Shown piece after piece: positions 25,258-33,567 of a stretch of 64,000 bases of DNA; the first letter of the stretch is position 1; the number at the start of each line of letters is the position of its first letter. Source of the stretch: Martelella alba (lineage in GTDB: Bacteria; Pseudomonadota; Alphaproteobacteria; Rhizobiales; Rhizobiaceae); assembly GCF_006516955.1 (NCBI RefSeq), contig NZ_VHLG01000001.1, positions 1-64,000 on the forward strand. Direction: 5' to 3'. Both the position numbers and the translations under genes were made by a program. The notes under the pieces are model-generated. The model worked only from the letters and a program-made list of their open reading frames with translations, made no database searches and was not told the origin of the DNA.

Positions 25258-25387
25258 ATAGAAATCGGGTGAAGACTCTTGCATTTCGCCTAAAGCCAAG
25301 GCTTTTGATTTGCAGCGGGCAGCGGCATGAATAGTCTGCACCCCAAGAACATTGAGTCGTTTCGAACCATTTAGAAAGGGTGGAAAC

Positions 25388-25663
25388 ATGAACAAGAGTG
25401 AACTCGTAACCTCTGTTGCCGAAAAGACCGGCCTCTCCAAGACCGATGCAGCTTCTGCAGTTGATGCGGTTTTCGACGCTGTTCAGGGCGAATTGAAGAA
25501 TGGCGGAGAAGTCCGTCTCGCTGGTTTCGGCGCGTTCACTGTCTCCCACAGCGCAGCTCGCAAGGGTCGTAACCCCTCGACTGGCGCTGAAGTCGACATT
25601 CCGGCACGCAATGTTCCGAAGTTTGCGGCTGGCAAGGGTCTGAAGGACGCTTGCAACAGCTAA
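25388..25663 (+). CDS. hupB: DNA-binding protein HU
   Basis: The 91-residue histone-like protein forms a dimer that bends and compacts DNA. It starts MNKSELVTSVAEKTGLSKTDA; the beta-arm signature GRNPSTGAEVDIPARNVPKF is present and the C-terminus GKGLKDACNS is slightly unusual in carrying cysteine. The ATG at 25388 follows AAGGGTGGAAAC. It has its own strong terminator. Confidence 0.96.
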   Translation: MNKSELVTSVAEKTGLSKTDAASAVDAVFDAVQGELKNGGEVRLAGFGAFTVSHSAARKGRNPSTGAEVDIPARNVPKFAAGKGLKDACNS

Positions 25664-25692
25664 GGCGTTTTCGGCGAAATTGCCGTGAACAG

Positions 25693-25721
25693 GCCCGGGG
25701 CTTTGCGCCCCGGGCTTTTTT
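25693..25721 (+). terminator. Strong terminator after hupB
   Basis: GCCCGGGGC (25693-25701) pairs perfectly with GCCCCGGGC (25707-25715) around a five-base loop and is followed by six Ts. Confidence 0.95.
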
Positions 25722-25814
25722 GTTGCCGCGCGCGTGAACGCTGCGTCACCCATAGCCATCTTGCCGCCCGCGCCCAATTCGCCTATGTGTCAGTGGTGGC
25801 TGGCAAGACTGGCC

Positions 25815-25957
25815 ATGTTCTCGGGGCGGGGTGAAACTCCCCACCGGCGGTAAGTGTTTAATTACACAAAGCCCGCGAGCGCCCGGCAGTTCTGCCGGGG
25901 TCAGCAGATCCGGTGTCATTCCGGAGCCGACGGTTAAAGTCCGGATGTGAGAGAACA
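25815..25957 (+). ncRNA. FMN riboswitch (RFN element)
   Basis: The conserved RFN blocks appear in order: GTTCTCGGGGCGGGGTGAAA at the 5' side, ACCGGCGGTA, AGCCCGCGAGC, CCGGTGTCATTCCGG, GCCGACGGTTAAAGTCCGGA and closing GAGAGAAC. It precedes ribN by about 100 bp. Downstream, CTCCTTT-TCTG-AAAGGAG (about 25977-25994) can form a hairpin that could act as the expression platform; no U-tract follows, so translational control is the likelier mode. Confidence 0.95.
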
Positions 25958-26053
25958 GCAGGTAACGGCCTGGCCGCTCCTTTTCTGAAAGGAGGCCTGG
26001 GCGTTCCTGACGTTTGTCCCGGTTCCGTTGTTTGAAAAAAGGATCGCGGGGAC

Positions 26054-26941
26054 ATGAACTCGGTTTTATATCGCTCTCCGGCGCTTGTGGGCGCCTTTTG
26101 GATGGTGCTGGCAGGTGTCACCTATGCCGCTGGCAATATTCTGGTGCAGGACCTGACCATGAGCATGGGTTTTCCCTCCTCGTCGGTCGCCTTCTGGCAG
26201 TATGGCATCGCCTTCCTGTTTTCACTGCCCTACCTGTTTCGTATCGGCCTTGGCGTTATGCGCACCAGTCATCCCGGCCGGCATATCCTGCGGGTGGTGC
26301 TGTCGGCGCTCGGCGTACAGGCATGGACCTTCGGCCTCGCCACCGTGCCGATCAGCCAGGCCATAGCGCTGGTCATGACCTCGCCTTTCTTCATCATCCT
26401 CGGCGCGCGCATTTTTCTCGGTGAAAAGGTTGGTCCCTCGCGCTGGGTGGCAACGGCTGTCGGCTTTGTCGGTGCGACGCTGATCCTGGAGCCATGGTCA
26501 GGCGCCTTCTCCTGGGCGGCGCTGCTGCCGATCCTGTCGGCGCTCCTGTGGGGTGGGGCGTCGCTGATTACCAAGAACCTGACGGCGGATGAACGGCCCG
26601 AATCGATCACGGTCTGGCTGTTGATGCTGCTGACGCCGATCAATCTCGCCGTTGCGCTTGGCGGTGGATTTGCCATGCCGACCGGCAGTATGATCTGGAT
26701 TGTCGTCGCGCTCGGTGTCGTCACCTTCATGGCGCAGTACTTCCTCACCCTGGCCTATGCCAGTGCCGATGCCGCTTATGTCCAGCCCTTTGACGATCTC
26801 AAACTGCCACTCAATGTGCTTGGCGGCTGGCTGGTATTCGGTTTTGCGCCCAATCTTCTGTTCTGGTTCGGCGCTGTGCTGATCCTCGGCGCGTCACTGT
26901 CGATCATGATGATCGAGCGGCGGCGTGAGGCCGCTGCCTGA
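26054..26941 (+). CDS. ribN: EamA/DMT-family transporter, probable riboflavin importer RibN
   Basis: The 295-residue inner-membrane protein has ten hydrophobic helices in two EamA repeats (about 10-140 and 150-285). The FMN riboswitch directly upstream ties it to flavin supply; RibN-type DMT transporters under FMN riboswitches are known riboflavin importers in rhizobia. The ATG at 26054 lies seven bases after a GGGG-containing site. No flavin biosynthesis gene is adjacent. The assignment rests mainly on the riboswitch and the fold. Confidence 0.85.
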   Translation: MNSVLYRSPALVGAFWMVLAGVTYAAGNILVQDLTMSMGFPSSSVAFWQYGIAFLFSLPYLFRIGLGVMRTSHPGRHILRVVLSALGVQAWTFGLATVPISQAIALVMTSPFFIILGARIFLGEKVGPSRWVATAVGFVGATLILEPWSGAFSWAALLPILSALLWGGASLITKNLTADERPESITVWLLMLLTPINLAVALGGGFAMPTGSMIWIVVALGVVTFMAQYFLTLAYASADAAYVQPFDDLKLPLNVLGGWLVFGFAPNLLFWFGAVLILGASLSIMMIERRREAAA

Positions 26942-26969
26942 GTGGGAAGGCCGAGAGCAGGATACAGAA

Positions 26970-26991
26970 AGGCCGGGCGATCACCCGGCCT
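26970..26991 (+). terminator. Hairpin after ribN, left bracket of repeat copy 2
   Basis: AGGCCGGG-CGATCA-CCCGGCCT forms a perfect stem of eight. The identical 22 bases recur at 27200-27221 on the far side of the repeat element. Confidence 0.65.
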
Positions 26992-26998
26992 CAGATTA

Positions 26999-27192
26999 CT
27001 GACAAACCCTAGCTCCTTCCCTAACGTCATGCCTGTGCTTGGTCCACAGGCATCCAGCAGACGCGCGTCTGCGCGTCGAAAGACTCTGCTTATTCAGATC
27101 CTCAAGAATCTGGATCCCCGTGACAAGCACGGGGATGACGACGGAGGGGCGGCCATTCCACCCCGAACTGGCAATCTGAACGACTTTGTCAG
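26999..27192. repeat. Dispersed intergenic element, copy 2 (194 bp)
   Basis: Same length and same ends as copy 1: CTGACAAA (26999-27006) and TTTGTCAG (27185-27192). Internal hairpins lie at 27029-27053 (ATGCCTGTG/CACAGGCAT) and 27116-27134 (CCCCGTG/CACGGGG). The right half is nearly identical to copy 1. It lies between the convergent ribN and aldo/keto reductase genes. Confidence 0.85.
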
Positions 27193-27199
27193 CAGCCTG

Positions 27200-27224
27200 A
27201 GGCCGGGCGATCACCCGGCCTTTT
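27200..27224. terminator. Hairpin with T-run, right bracket of repeat copy 2
   Basis: The same 22-base hairpin as at 26970-26991, followed by TTT on the plus strand. Flanking bases mirror each other (AAA…CAG on the left, CTG…TTT on the right). Confidence 0.65.
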
Positions 27225-27245
27225 GCGTTTCAATCCGAATGACGC

Positions 27246-28232
27246 CTACCAGCGCTGATGCACATGGGGGGCGATGCGGTTGCGATAGATCTCCGCCATG
27301 GCTTCCATCACTTCCGCACCGATCACCGGCAGGTCGGAGGCGGCCGCGTTCGCCTTGGCCTGTTCTGCATTGCGCGCGCCAGGGATGGCGACCGTGACGG
27401 CCTCATTCATGACGATCCAGCGCAGTGCAAAGGCCGCCATGCTTTCGCCGGCCGGTACATGTTTGCGGACTTCCTCGACGGCTTCGAGCGCGATATCGAA
27501 GGGAACGCCGGCAAAGGTCTCTCCAACATCGAAGGCGTCACCGGCGCGGTTGAAATTGCGGTGATCATCGGCGGCAAAGGCTGTGTCGCGGGTGATCTTG
27601 CCGGACAGCAGCCCGCTTGCAAGCGGCACGCGGGCGATGACGGCGATATTCTTCCGCTTCGCCTCCGGCAGAAACAGTGACGCCGGGCGTTGACGGAAGA
27701 TATTGTAGATGATCTGCACGCTTTCAACGCCGGGAAATTCGATCGCCTTCAGTGCTTCTTCGACCTTTTCGACGCTGACACCATAATGGGCGATCTTGCC
27801 CTTGGCCTTGATCCGGTCGAGCGCAGCGAAGGTTTCCGGCTGATAGAAGGCCTCGGTCGGCGGGCAGTGAAGCTGCACGAGATCCAGGCATTCAAGTCGC
27901 AGGTTTTTCAGGCTGCGATCGATGAAGGCTTCGAGATTTTCGAAATTATAGCCTTCTGCCACATGCGGATCGAGCCGGCGCCCGGCCTTGGTCGCAACGA
28001 AGGGGCGTGCGCCGCCGCGTTCCGCCAGCACATCGGCAATGATCTTTTCCGAACGGCCGTCGCCATAGACATCGGCGGTGTCAACGAAATTGATGCCCGA
28101 ATCAAGGGCGGCATTCAGCGCCTTTCGGCCATCTTCCTCGCTGACCGAGCCCCAGGAGCCGCCAATCTGCCAGGCGCCGAAGCCGATATTGGAAACCGGA
28201 CGGCCGATGCGGCCGAAACTGTGATAATGCAT
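27246..28232 (-). CDS. Aldo/keto reductase
   Basis: The 328-residue protein has the TIM-barrel AKR layout. The tetrad region is FVDTADVYGDGRSE (Asp, Tyr), ATKAGRR (Lys) and VQLHCP (His), and the C-terminal IPGARNAEQAKANA binds NADPH. It resembles the YajO/AKR11-like oxidoreductases of unknown physiological substrate. The ATG at 28232 has GGAGGAGAGG directly upstream, better than the in-frame ATG four codons earlier. It is transcribed alone and divergent from the nuclease gene. Confidence 0.92.
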   Translation of the reverse strand: MHYHSFGRIGRPVSNIGFGAWQIGGSWGSVSEEDGRKALNAALDSGINFVDTADVYGDGRSEKIIADVLAERGGARPFVATKAGRRLDPHVAEGYNFENLEAFIDRSLKNLRLECLDLVQLHCPPTEAFYQPETFAALDRIKAKGKIAHYGVSVEKVEEALKAIEFPGVESVQIIYNIFRQRPASLFLPEAKRKNIAVIARVPLASGLLSGKITRDTAFAADDHRNFNRAGDAFDVGETFAGVPFDIALEAVEEVRKHVPAGESMAAFALRWIVMNEAVTVAIPGARNAEQAKANAAASDLPVIGAEVMEAMAEIYRNRIAPHVHQRW

Positions 28233-28369
28233 CCTCTCCTCCATGGTGGGACCGGGGCCGGGACGGCCGCCTTCTAAAAAGCGCGTGGAACCTGCGCTTT
28301 TGGCTTGAAGTTGTCTCGGATGATCTTTTACCCCTCCATAGGCGAGGAGAAAAGCGAGGGACGCAAAAC

Positions 28370-29620
28370 TTGGCCCGATTTCGTTTCATTCATGCAGCTG
28401 ATCTGCATCTTGGTAGCCCGCTGTCGGGACTGGCCCTGAAGGACGAAGCGCTGGCCAGGCGCTTTGCCGAGGCCTCGCGTGATGCCTTTACCGGCCTGAT
28501 CGACGCAGCGCTTGCCGAAAAGGTCGATTTTCTGCTGATCGCTGGCGATATCTATGATGGTGCCTGGAAGGACAATCGCATTGGCCTGTTCTTCAATCGT
28601 GAAATCGCCAGGCTTGATCGTGCCGATATTCCGGTTTTCATTTTGCGCGGCAATCATGATGCTGAAAGCGTCGTGACGCGAACAATCACCATGCCCGAAA
28701 ATGTCCGCGAATTTTCCGTCAAGGCGCCGGAAACGATGCGGATCGATACGCTGAAGGTCGCGATCCACGGGCAGGGGTTTGCAACGCGCTCGGTCAACGA
28801 CAATCTCGCTGCCAGCTATCCGCCCGCCATGCCCGGCTGGTTCAATATCGGCATGCTGCATACGTCACTTTCCGGCCGTCCGCCGCATGCCCCTTACGCG
28901 CCCTGCACGGTGGATGACCTTCTGGCGCGCGGTTATGATTACTGGGCGCTCGGTCATGTCCATGCCTATGAGCAGGTGGTGGACATGCCACCAGTGATCT
29001 ATCCGGGCAATATTCAGGGGCGCAGTATACGCGAGACTGGCGAAAAAGGCGTGGTTCTGGTGACGGTGGACGAAGGCGAGGTCCGCCATCGGCGGCTGAT
29101 CCTCGACCGGGCCCGATTTGAACGGGCAACCGTCAATGTGACCCCGCAAATGGGCGAGGACGACATTTTCGCTGCGATTGAAGCGCGTGCGGCGAACTAT
29201 GCCGAAACAGCCGGAGAACGTCCCGTCGCTCTGCGTCTGGTGTTGAGCGGCACATATCAGCAGGCCGGCCGCATGATCGCCGAACGGCAGCAGTGGCATG
29301 ATGAGGCGGAAGCGGCCCTGCAGCGCAGCCATGGTGATCTGTGGCTGGAAAAACTGGAATTCGATCTTGAAACACCCGAAGTGGCGCGTCCGGTCATCGC
29401 CGATGCCGAGGCGGCGGTGGATTTTCGCGCACTGATCGAGGCTGTTGCCGGTTCACCTGAATTTGCAGCACAAGCCGGGGCGCTGGCAGATGAGATCCGC
29501 GCGCGGCTTCCTGCTTCCGTGTCGGATGAAACTGTGTTTCCGGGCGGAGATCTGGCCCGCTTGCTGGCCGAGGCCGAGCGCCTGCTCTTTGCCCGGCTCG
29601 ATATGGCGGAGGAAAGCTGA
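28370..29620 (+). CDS. Metallophosphoesterase, SbcD/YhaO-like DNA exonuclease
   Basis: The 416-residue protein carries the calcineurin-like nuclease motifs in order: D11-L-H13, GDIYDG (about 56-61), GNHD (about 93-96), H in MLHTSLSG and GHVHAYE. It is shaped like YhaO, a relative of SbcD/Mre11 with a longer C-terminal domain. It starts with TTG at 28370, since the first strand (FRFIHAADLHLG) begins at once and no ATG or GTG is available. It overlaps the next gene as TGATG, so the two form an operon and probably a nuclease-ATPase complex. Confidence 0.87.
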   Translation: MARFRFIHAADLHLGSPLSGLALKDEALARRFAEASRDAFTGLIDAALAEKVDFLLIAGDIYDGAWKDNRIGLFFNREIARLDRADIPVFILRGNHDAESVVTRTITMPENVREFSVKAPETMRIDTLKVAIHGQGFATRSVNDNLAASYPPAMPGWFNIGMLHTSLSGRPPHAPYAPCTVDDLLARGYDYWALGHVHAYEQVVDMPPVIYPGNIQGRSIRETGEKGVVLVTVDEGEVRHRRLILDRARFERATVNVTPQMGEDDIFAAIEARAANYAETAGERPVALRLVLSGTYQQAGRMIAERQQWHDEAEAALQRSHGDLWLEKLEFDLETPEVARPVIADAEAAVDFRALIEAVAGSPEFAAQAGALADEIRARLPASVSDETVFPGGDLARLLAEAERLLFARLDMAEES

Positions 29621-32600
29621 TGCGGTTCCTTTCGCTCGATCTCCTGCGCTATGGCTCCTTTACGGCGCGTAGCATCGCCTTCAGGCCGGACGCCGCGCTT
29701 CATATCGTCTACGGGCCCAACGAGGCCGGGAAGTCGTCCACGCTGTCGGCGCTTTCGGATCTTCTGTTTGGTTTTCCCGAGCGCGACGTGCGTTACGATT
29801 TCCTGCATGATGCACGCGACTTGCGGCTTGGGGCGGCGCTTGAGGCTCGCAATGGCGACACGCTCGGCTTCCGCCGGCGCAAGGGGCGCAAAAACACGCT
29901 TTTGATGGCGAATGAGAAGGAAACGCCGCTCAATGACGATGCGCTTTCGCCCTATCTCGGCAATCTGACACGGGATGTTTTCGAACGCGCTTTTGGTCTC
30001 GATTCGCAGCGTCTGAGGGCTGGTGGCGATGCCATGCTGGCCGATGGCGGCGAGATTGGCAGCCTGCTGTTTTCGGCGGCTTCCGGTCTGAAGGGGCTGC
30101 GCAGCGTCGGTCGCGGACTGAGCGATGCTGCGGGACAGATTTTCGAGCCCAACGGGCGGACCCGCCGGATCAACCAGATCCGCAAGGCCTATGACGAGGC
30201 GGGAAAACGCGAACGTGAGATCGGCCTAAAGGCATCGGACTGGGAGAAGATCAATCGTGAGGTCCGGGATAATGCCGAGGCCCTCGATCGGCTGGATGAT
30301 GCGCAGAAAGAGGCTGACAGGGCGTTGCAGGCCCTTCGGCAGATGGAGCGCCTGCGCGCCGTTGTTGAAGATATTGACCGGCTTGAGCGCGATCTTGCCG
30401 GGTTTGATGATCTGGCGCCCGTCTCTGTCGACATGGCCCGGCGCATCATGGTGCTTGCCGGTGAGATTGATGAGAATGCCGGCATGCTGGCGGAACGCCG
30501 TCAGGAGGTTGAAGCCTGTCGCGAACGGCTGCAATTGCTGCAAGTCGACAAGGCGTTGCTTGCCCATGGTGGCGAGATTGATGCGCTGGCACTCGACGAA
30601 GCGGTCTATCGTCAGGCGGTCGAGGATCTTGGCGAGATCGAACAGCATCTGCTGCAGTCAGAGGCGCGGCTTGCCGAAAGTGCGCGGCGGATCGGCGAGG
30701 CCAATGCATCGACATTGCCGCGTCGCGTGGCTGACGATATGGCACTGGCACGGCTGGCGCAGACCTTGCGCGAAGGCAAGGAGCTTACCGGTAACAGCAG
30801 GCGCAATGGTGAGGACCTTTTGCGGACGCGCGAGCGTCTCAGCCAGTTGGAGGCGGATGCGCCCGGCGAGCGGATAATCGATCCGGCGCCGCTGCGGCAG
30901 CGCTTTGACAGCCTGCGCGATGATTTGCGGCAGGCGCTGGAAGTTGATCAGCTGGCCCAGACGCTGGCAAAGGACGAGCGTGATCTGGCTGACGAGGCCG
31001 CTGCGCTGCGCCCGGCGCTTGGCGCGGTCATGACCGTGTCACCTGCCGAACTGCCCGCCACCGAGGCGCTGGTGCAGGCCGAGCGTCGCTATCGCGAAGC
31101 CGATCAGGCGCTGCGTGAAGCCGAATCCGCCTTAAACAGGCTGCGCGCAGACAAGTCCGTGCTCGAAAGGCAGCTCACCGATATCGCCGGAGCGGATAAT
31201 GTTCCAAGCCGCGCGATGCTGAGCGAGGCGCGCCAAACGCGCGACAGGATATGGCGGGATTTCACCGCGCAGCCTGATGATCAAAACCTCAGATATGACT
31301 TTGCCGATCACCTGTCTAAAACCGACAGGCTGGCCGATCAGTTGCTTGATGAGGCTGAGCGCGTTGCCATTCGAGAGGAAAAACTGCGCCAGATTGGCCG
31401 ATTGGATATCGAGATCGAGAAATCGATCGCGCTCGTCCAGCGCTGCAAGGAGGAATTTGACGCTGTCGGCACGGCCATTGCCGGGCTGTTTTCCGGAATT
31501 GGCGCGGCACCCGAGCCGGGCGAAATCCTGGCTTGGCGTCAGGCGGTTGATCGTCTGTTGAAATGGCGGGCACAGTTGCGCACGGATCGCGACCGGCTTT
31601 GCGGGCTTTCGCGCGCGGCGGAGGGGCTGCGCAAGGCGCTGGCAGCGCTTTGTGAGACCATGCTGCTTTCTGGCGGTGACAGCCTGCCGCTTGGCGCCCT
31701 TGCGCGGCTTGTCGCCGAGCGGATCAAGGAAGTGGGAGATGATTTCGAGCGCCAGCGTGATCGCGAAAGCGCACTGAAGGCACTGCGTGGCGAGATTGAC
31801 CGCTACGAGGCGGCAGGCGAGCGGCTGGGCACCTTGGAAGCCGCTTGGCGCGATGACTTTGCCGCTGCGCTTGCAGCTTGCCACCTTCCCGCCGACACCG
31901 TGATAGAAGGCGGTGAGGCGGCCCTTGATGTGCTGAAACATCTGCCGGCGCAGATTGAGGATCACGAACGCCTGACAGCGCGCAAGACCCGAAGCCTTGC
32001 AACGATCCAGCATTTTGACGGCCGCGCAGATGAGCTTGCAAAAGCCTGTGACCCGGCGCTTCTGGCTGGCCATCCGCTCACCATCGCAGCTGCGCTTGCC
32101 AAACGGCTTGCTGAGAACCGCGCAGCCGAGGAACGTCTCAGATCCGGCCATGAGCAGGAACGCAGCCTGGCGGCCAAGGTTGAGACGCTGCGAGCGCAAG
32201 AGGCTGTGTTGAAGGCGGAATTTTCGACCCTGATCGCAGCCCTTGAGGAGGGCGTTGCCGAAAATGATCTCGTCGCCAGGCTGGAACACCGGGCCGCCCT
32301 TGTCGACAAGCTTTCCGGCGAGCGACGCCACTTTACCGCGATTGCCGGCGATGCGGATGAAGTCACAATCCGTGCCGCCATCGCCGAGAAGGACGCTGAT
32401 ACCACGGCGCGCGAGATTGCCGGAGGTGAGGCCGATCTCGCCGATCTCAGGCGGCGTTGGGACGGGCTGATCGAGGAGCGCTCACTGCTGCGCCAGCGCC
32501 GTGACGCACTGACAGATGGCGAAAGCGCGGAAATGGCGGCATTCATTCGGGTGTCGGCAGAGACGGAGGCGCTGGAGGCAGCACGTGAATGGCTGGTGAC

Positions 32601-33060
32601 AAAGATGGCCGCAGAGTTGCTGGAGCGTGCCTCTGAACGTTATCGCCAAAGCCGCGCCGATCCGGTGATAAGTGCGGCAGGGCGTCATTTTGCGACGCTG
32701 ACCTGTGATGCGTTTTCCGGTCTCGGGCAAAGCTTTGACGATCAGGACAACACGATCGTGACGGCGATCCGCGTCGATGGTTCTGAGGTCGGGATTGCGG
32801 GGCTGAGCGATGGTACGCGCGATCAGCTTTATCTGGCGTTGCGGCTGGCCTTTGTCGAGGATTATGCCCTGCGCAACGAGCCGTCGCCGCTGATCGTCGA
32901 CGATATTTTCCAGACCTTTGACGATCAGCGCAGTCTGGCGGGGTTGAGAACCCTTGCCGGGCTTGGCGGCGTGCAGACGGTTCTCTTTACCCATGAACGT
33001 GCCCTGGTCGACATGGCCGAGGCGGCGTTGGGCGGAACCGTTGATACGATCCTGTTGTAA
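29620..33060 (+). CDS. AAA-family ATPase, SbcC/YhaN-like
   Basis: The 1146-residue protein has an N-terminal ABC half with Walker A GPNEAGKSS (32-40). A long coiled-coil region (about 170-1000) rich in Glu, Arg, Ala and Leu follows. The C-terminal half carries the signature LSDGTRDQLYLALRLA (from 1062) and Walker B LIVDDIF (D1094/D1095). This is the SMC/Rad50-like plan of YhaN. With the preceding nuclease it should act in DNA end processing or repair. The ATG overlaps the upstream stop. Confidence 0.9.
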   Translation: MRFLSLDLLRYGSFTARSIAFRPDAALHIVYGPNEAGKSSTLSALSDLLFGFPERDVRYDFLHDARDLRLGAALEARNGDTLGFRRRKGRKNTLLMANEKETPLNDDALSPYLGNLTRDVFERAFGLDSQRLRAGGDAMLADGGEIGSLLFSAASGLKGLRSVGRGLSDAAGQIFEPNGRTRRINQIRKAYDEAGKREREIGLKASDWEKINREVRDNAEALDRLDDAQKEADRALQALRQMERLRAVVEDIDRLERDLAGFDDLAPVSVDMARRIMVLAGEIDENAGMLAERRQEVEACRERLQLLQVDKALLAHGGEIDALALDEAVYRQAVEDLGEIEQHLLQSEARLAESARRIGEANASTLPRRVADDMALARLAQTLREGKELTGNSRRNGEDLLRTRERLSQLEADAPGERIIDPAPLRQRFDSLRDDLRQALEVDQLAQTLAKDERDLADEAAALRPALGAVMTVSPAELPATEALVQAERRYREADQALREAESALNRLRADKSVLERQLTDIAGADNVPSRAMLSEARQTRDRIWRDFTAQPDDQNLRYDFADHLSKTDRLADQLLDEAERVAIREEKLRQIGRLDIEIEKSIALVQRCKEEFDAVGTAIAGLFSGIGAAPEPGEILAWRQAVDRLLKWRAQLRTDRDRLCGLSRAAEGLRKALAALCETMLLSGGDSLPLGALARLVAERIKEVGDDFERQRDRESALKALRGEIDRYEAAGERLGTLEAAWRDDFAAALAACHLPADTVIEGGEAALDVLKHLPAQIEDHERLTARKTRSLATIQHFDGRADELAKACDPALLAGHPLTIAAALAKRLAENRAAEERLRSGHEQERSLAAKVETLRAQEAVLKAEFSTLIAALEEGVAENDLVARLEHRAALVDKLSGERRHFTAIAGDADEVTIRAAIAEKDADTTAREIAGGEADLADLRRRWDGLIEERSLLRQRRDALTDGESAEMAAFIRVSAETEALEAAREWLVTKMAAELLERASERYRQSRADPVISAAGRHFATLTCDAFSGLGQSFDDQDNTIVTAIRVDGSEVGIAGLSDGTRDQLYLALRLAFVEDYALRNEPSPLIVDDIFQTFDDQRSLAGLRTLAGLGGVQTVLFTHERALVDMAEAALGGTVDTILL

Positions 33061-33083
33061 CGGTGGTCTACCGCCGCGGGTTG

Positions 33084-33104
33084 GCGGGGCCACGAAAGCC
33101 CCGC
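33084..33104. terminator. Bidirectional hairpin between convergent genes
   Basis: GCGGGGC (33084-33090) pairs with GCCCCGC (33098-33104) around a seven-base loop between the convergent YhaN-like and HIT genes. No T-tract. Confidence 0.5.
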
Positions 33105-33121
33105 ATGATAGACGGACAGGC

Positions 33122-33547
33122 TCAGAGCGACGCGCGGATTTTCTCGGCATGGGCCGCAAGCACGGCACTGTCTTCCATCTTGTCGTGATGGCGCTTCAGT
33201 TCGACGCCTTCATGGCGCGGAATGACATGGAAATGCAGGTGAAACACCGTCTGTCCGGCTGCTGGCTCATTGAACTGGCAGACGAATACGCCGTCTGCTT
33301 CAAAGGCCTTCTTCACCGCGACCGCGATTTTCTGGACGGTCGGGATGATGGCTGACAGCACTGCCGGATCGGCATCGAGAATGTTGCGGGATGGCGCGCG
33401 CGGGATCACCAGGACATGGCCGGGCGCCTGCGGCATCACATCCATCACCGCGATGGCATGCTCATCCTCATAGACGCGGACGGAAGGGATATCGCCCTTC
33501 AGGATCAGGGCAAAGATATTGCTGTCGTCATAGGCTTGTGTCGTCAC
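33122..33547 (-). CDS. HIT-family hydrolase
   Basis: The 141-residue protein has the histidine triad H103-L-H105-F-H107 followed by VIP, and the family N-terminus NIFALILKGDIPSVRVYED. HIT proteins are nucleotide hydrolases or transferases (Hint-like); the natural substrate is unknown. The GTG at 33547 is preferred because GGAGG lies five bases upstream; an in-frame TTG four codons earlier overlaps that site. It follows the FemAB-like gene by about 20 bp on the same strand, so the two are probably co-transcribed. Confidence 0.9.
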   Translation of the reverse strand: MTTQAYDDSNIFALILKGDIPSVRVYEDEHAIAVMDVMPQAPGHVLVIPRAPSRNILDADPAVLSAIIPTVQKIAVAVKKAFEADGVFVCQFNEPAAGQTVFHLHFHVIPRHEGVELKRHHDKMEDSAVLAAHAEKIRASL

Positions 33548-33567
33548 GGTGTCCTCCAAATCTGCGG

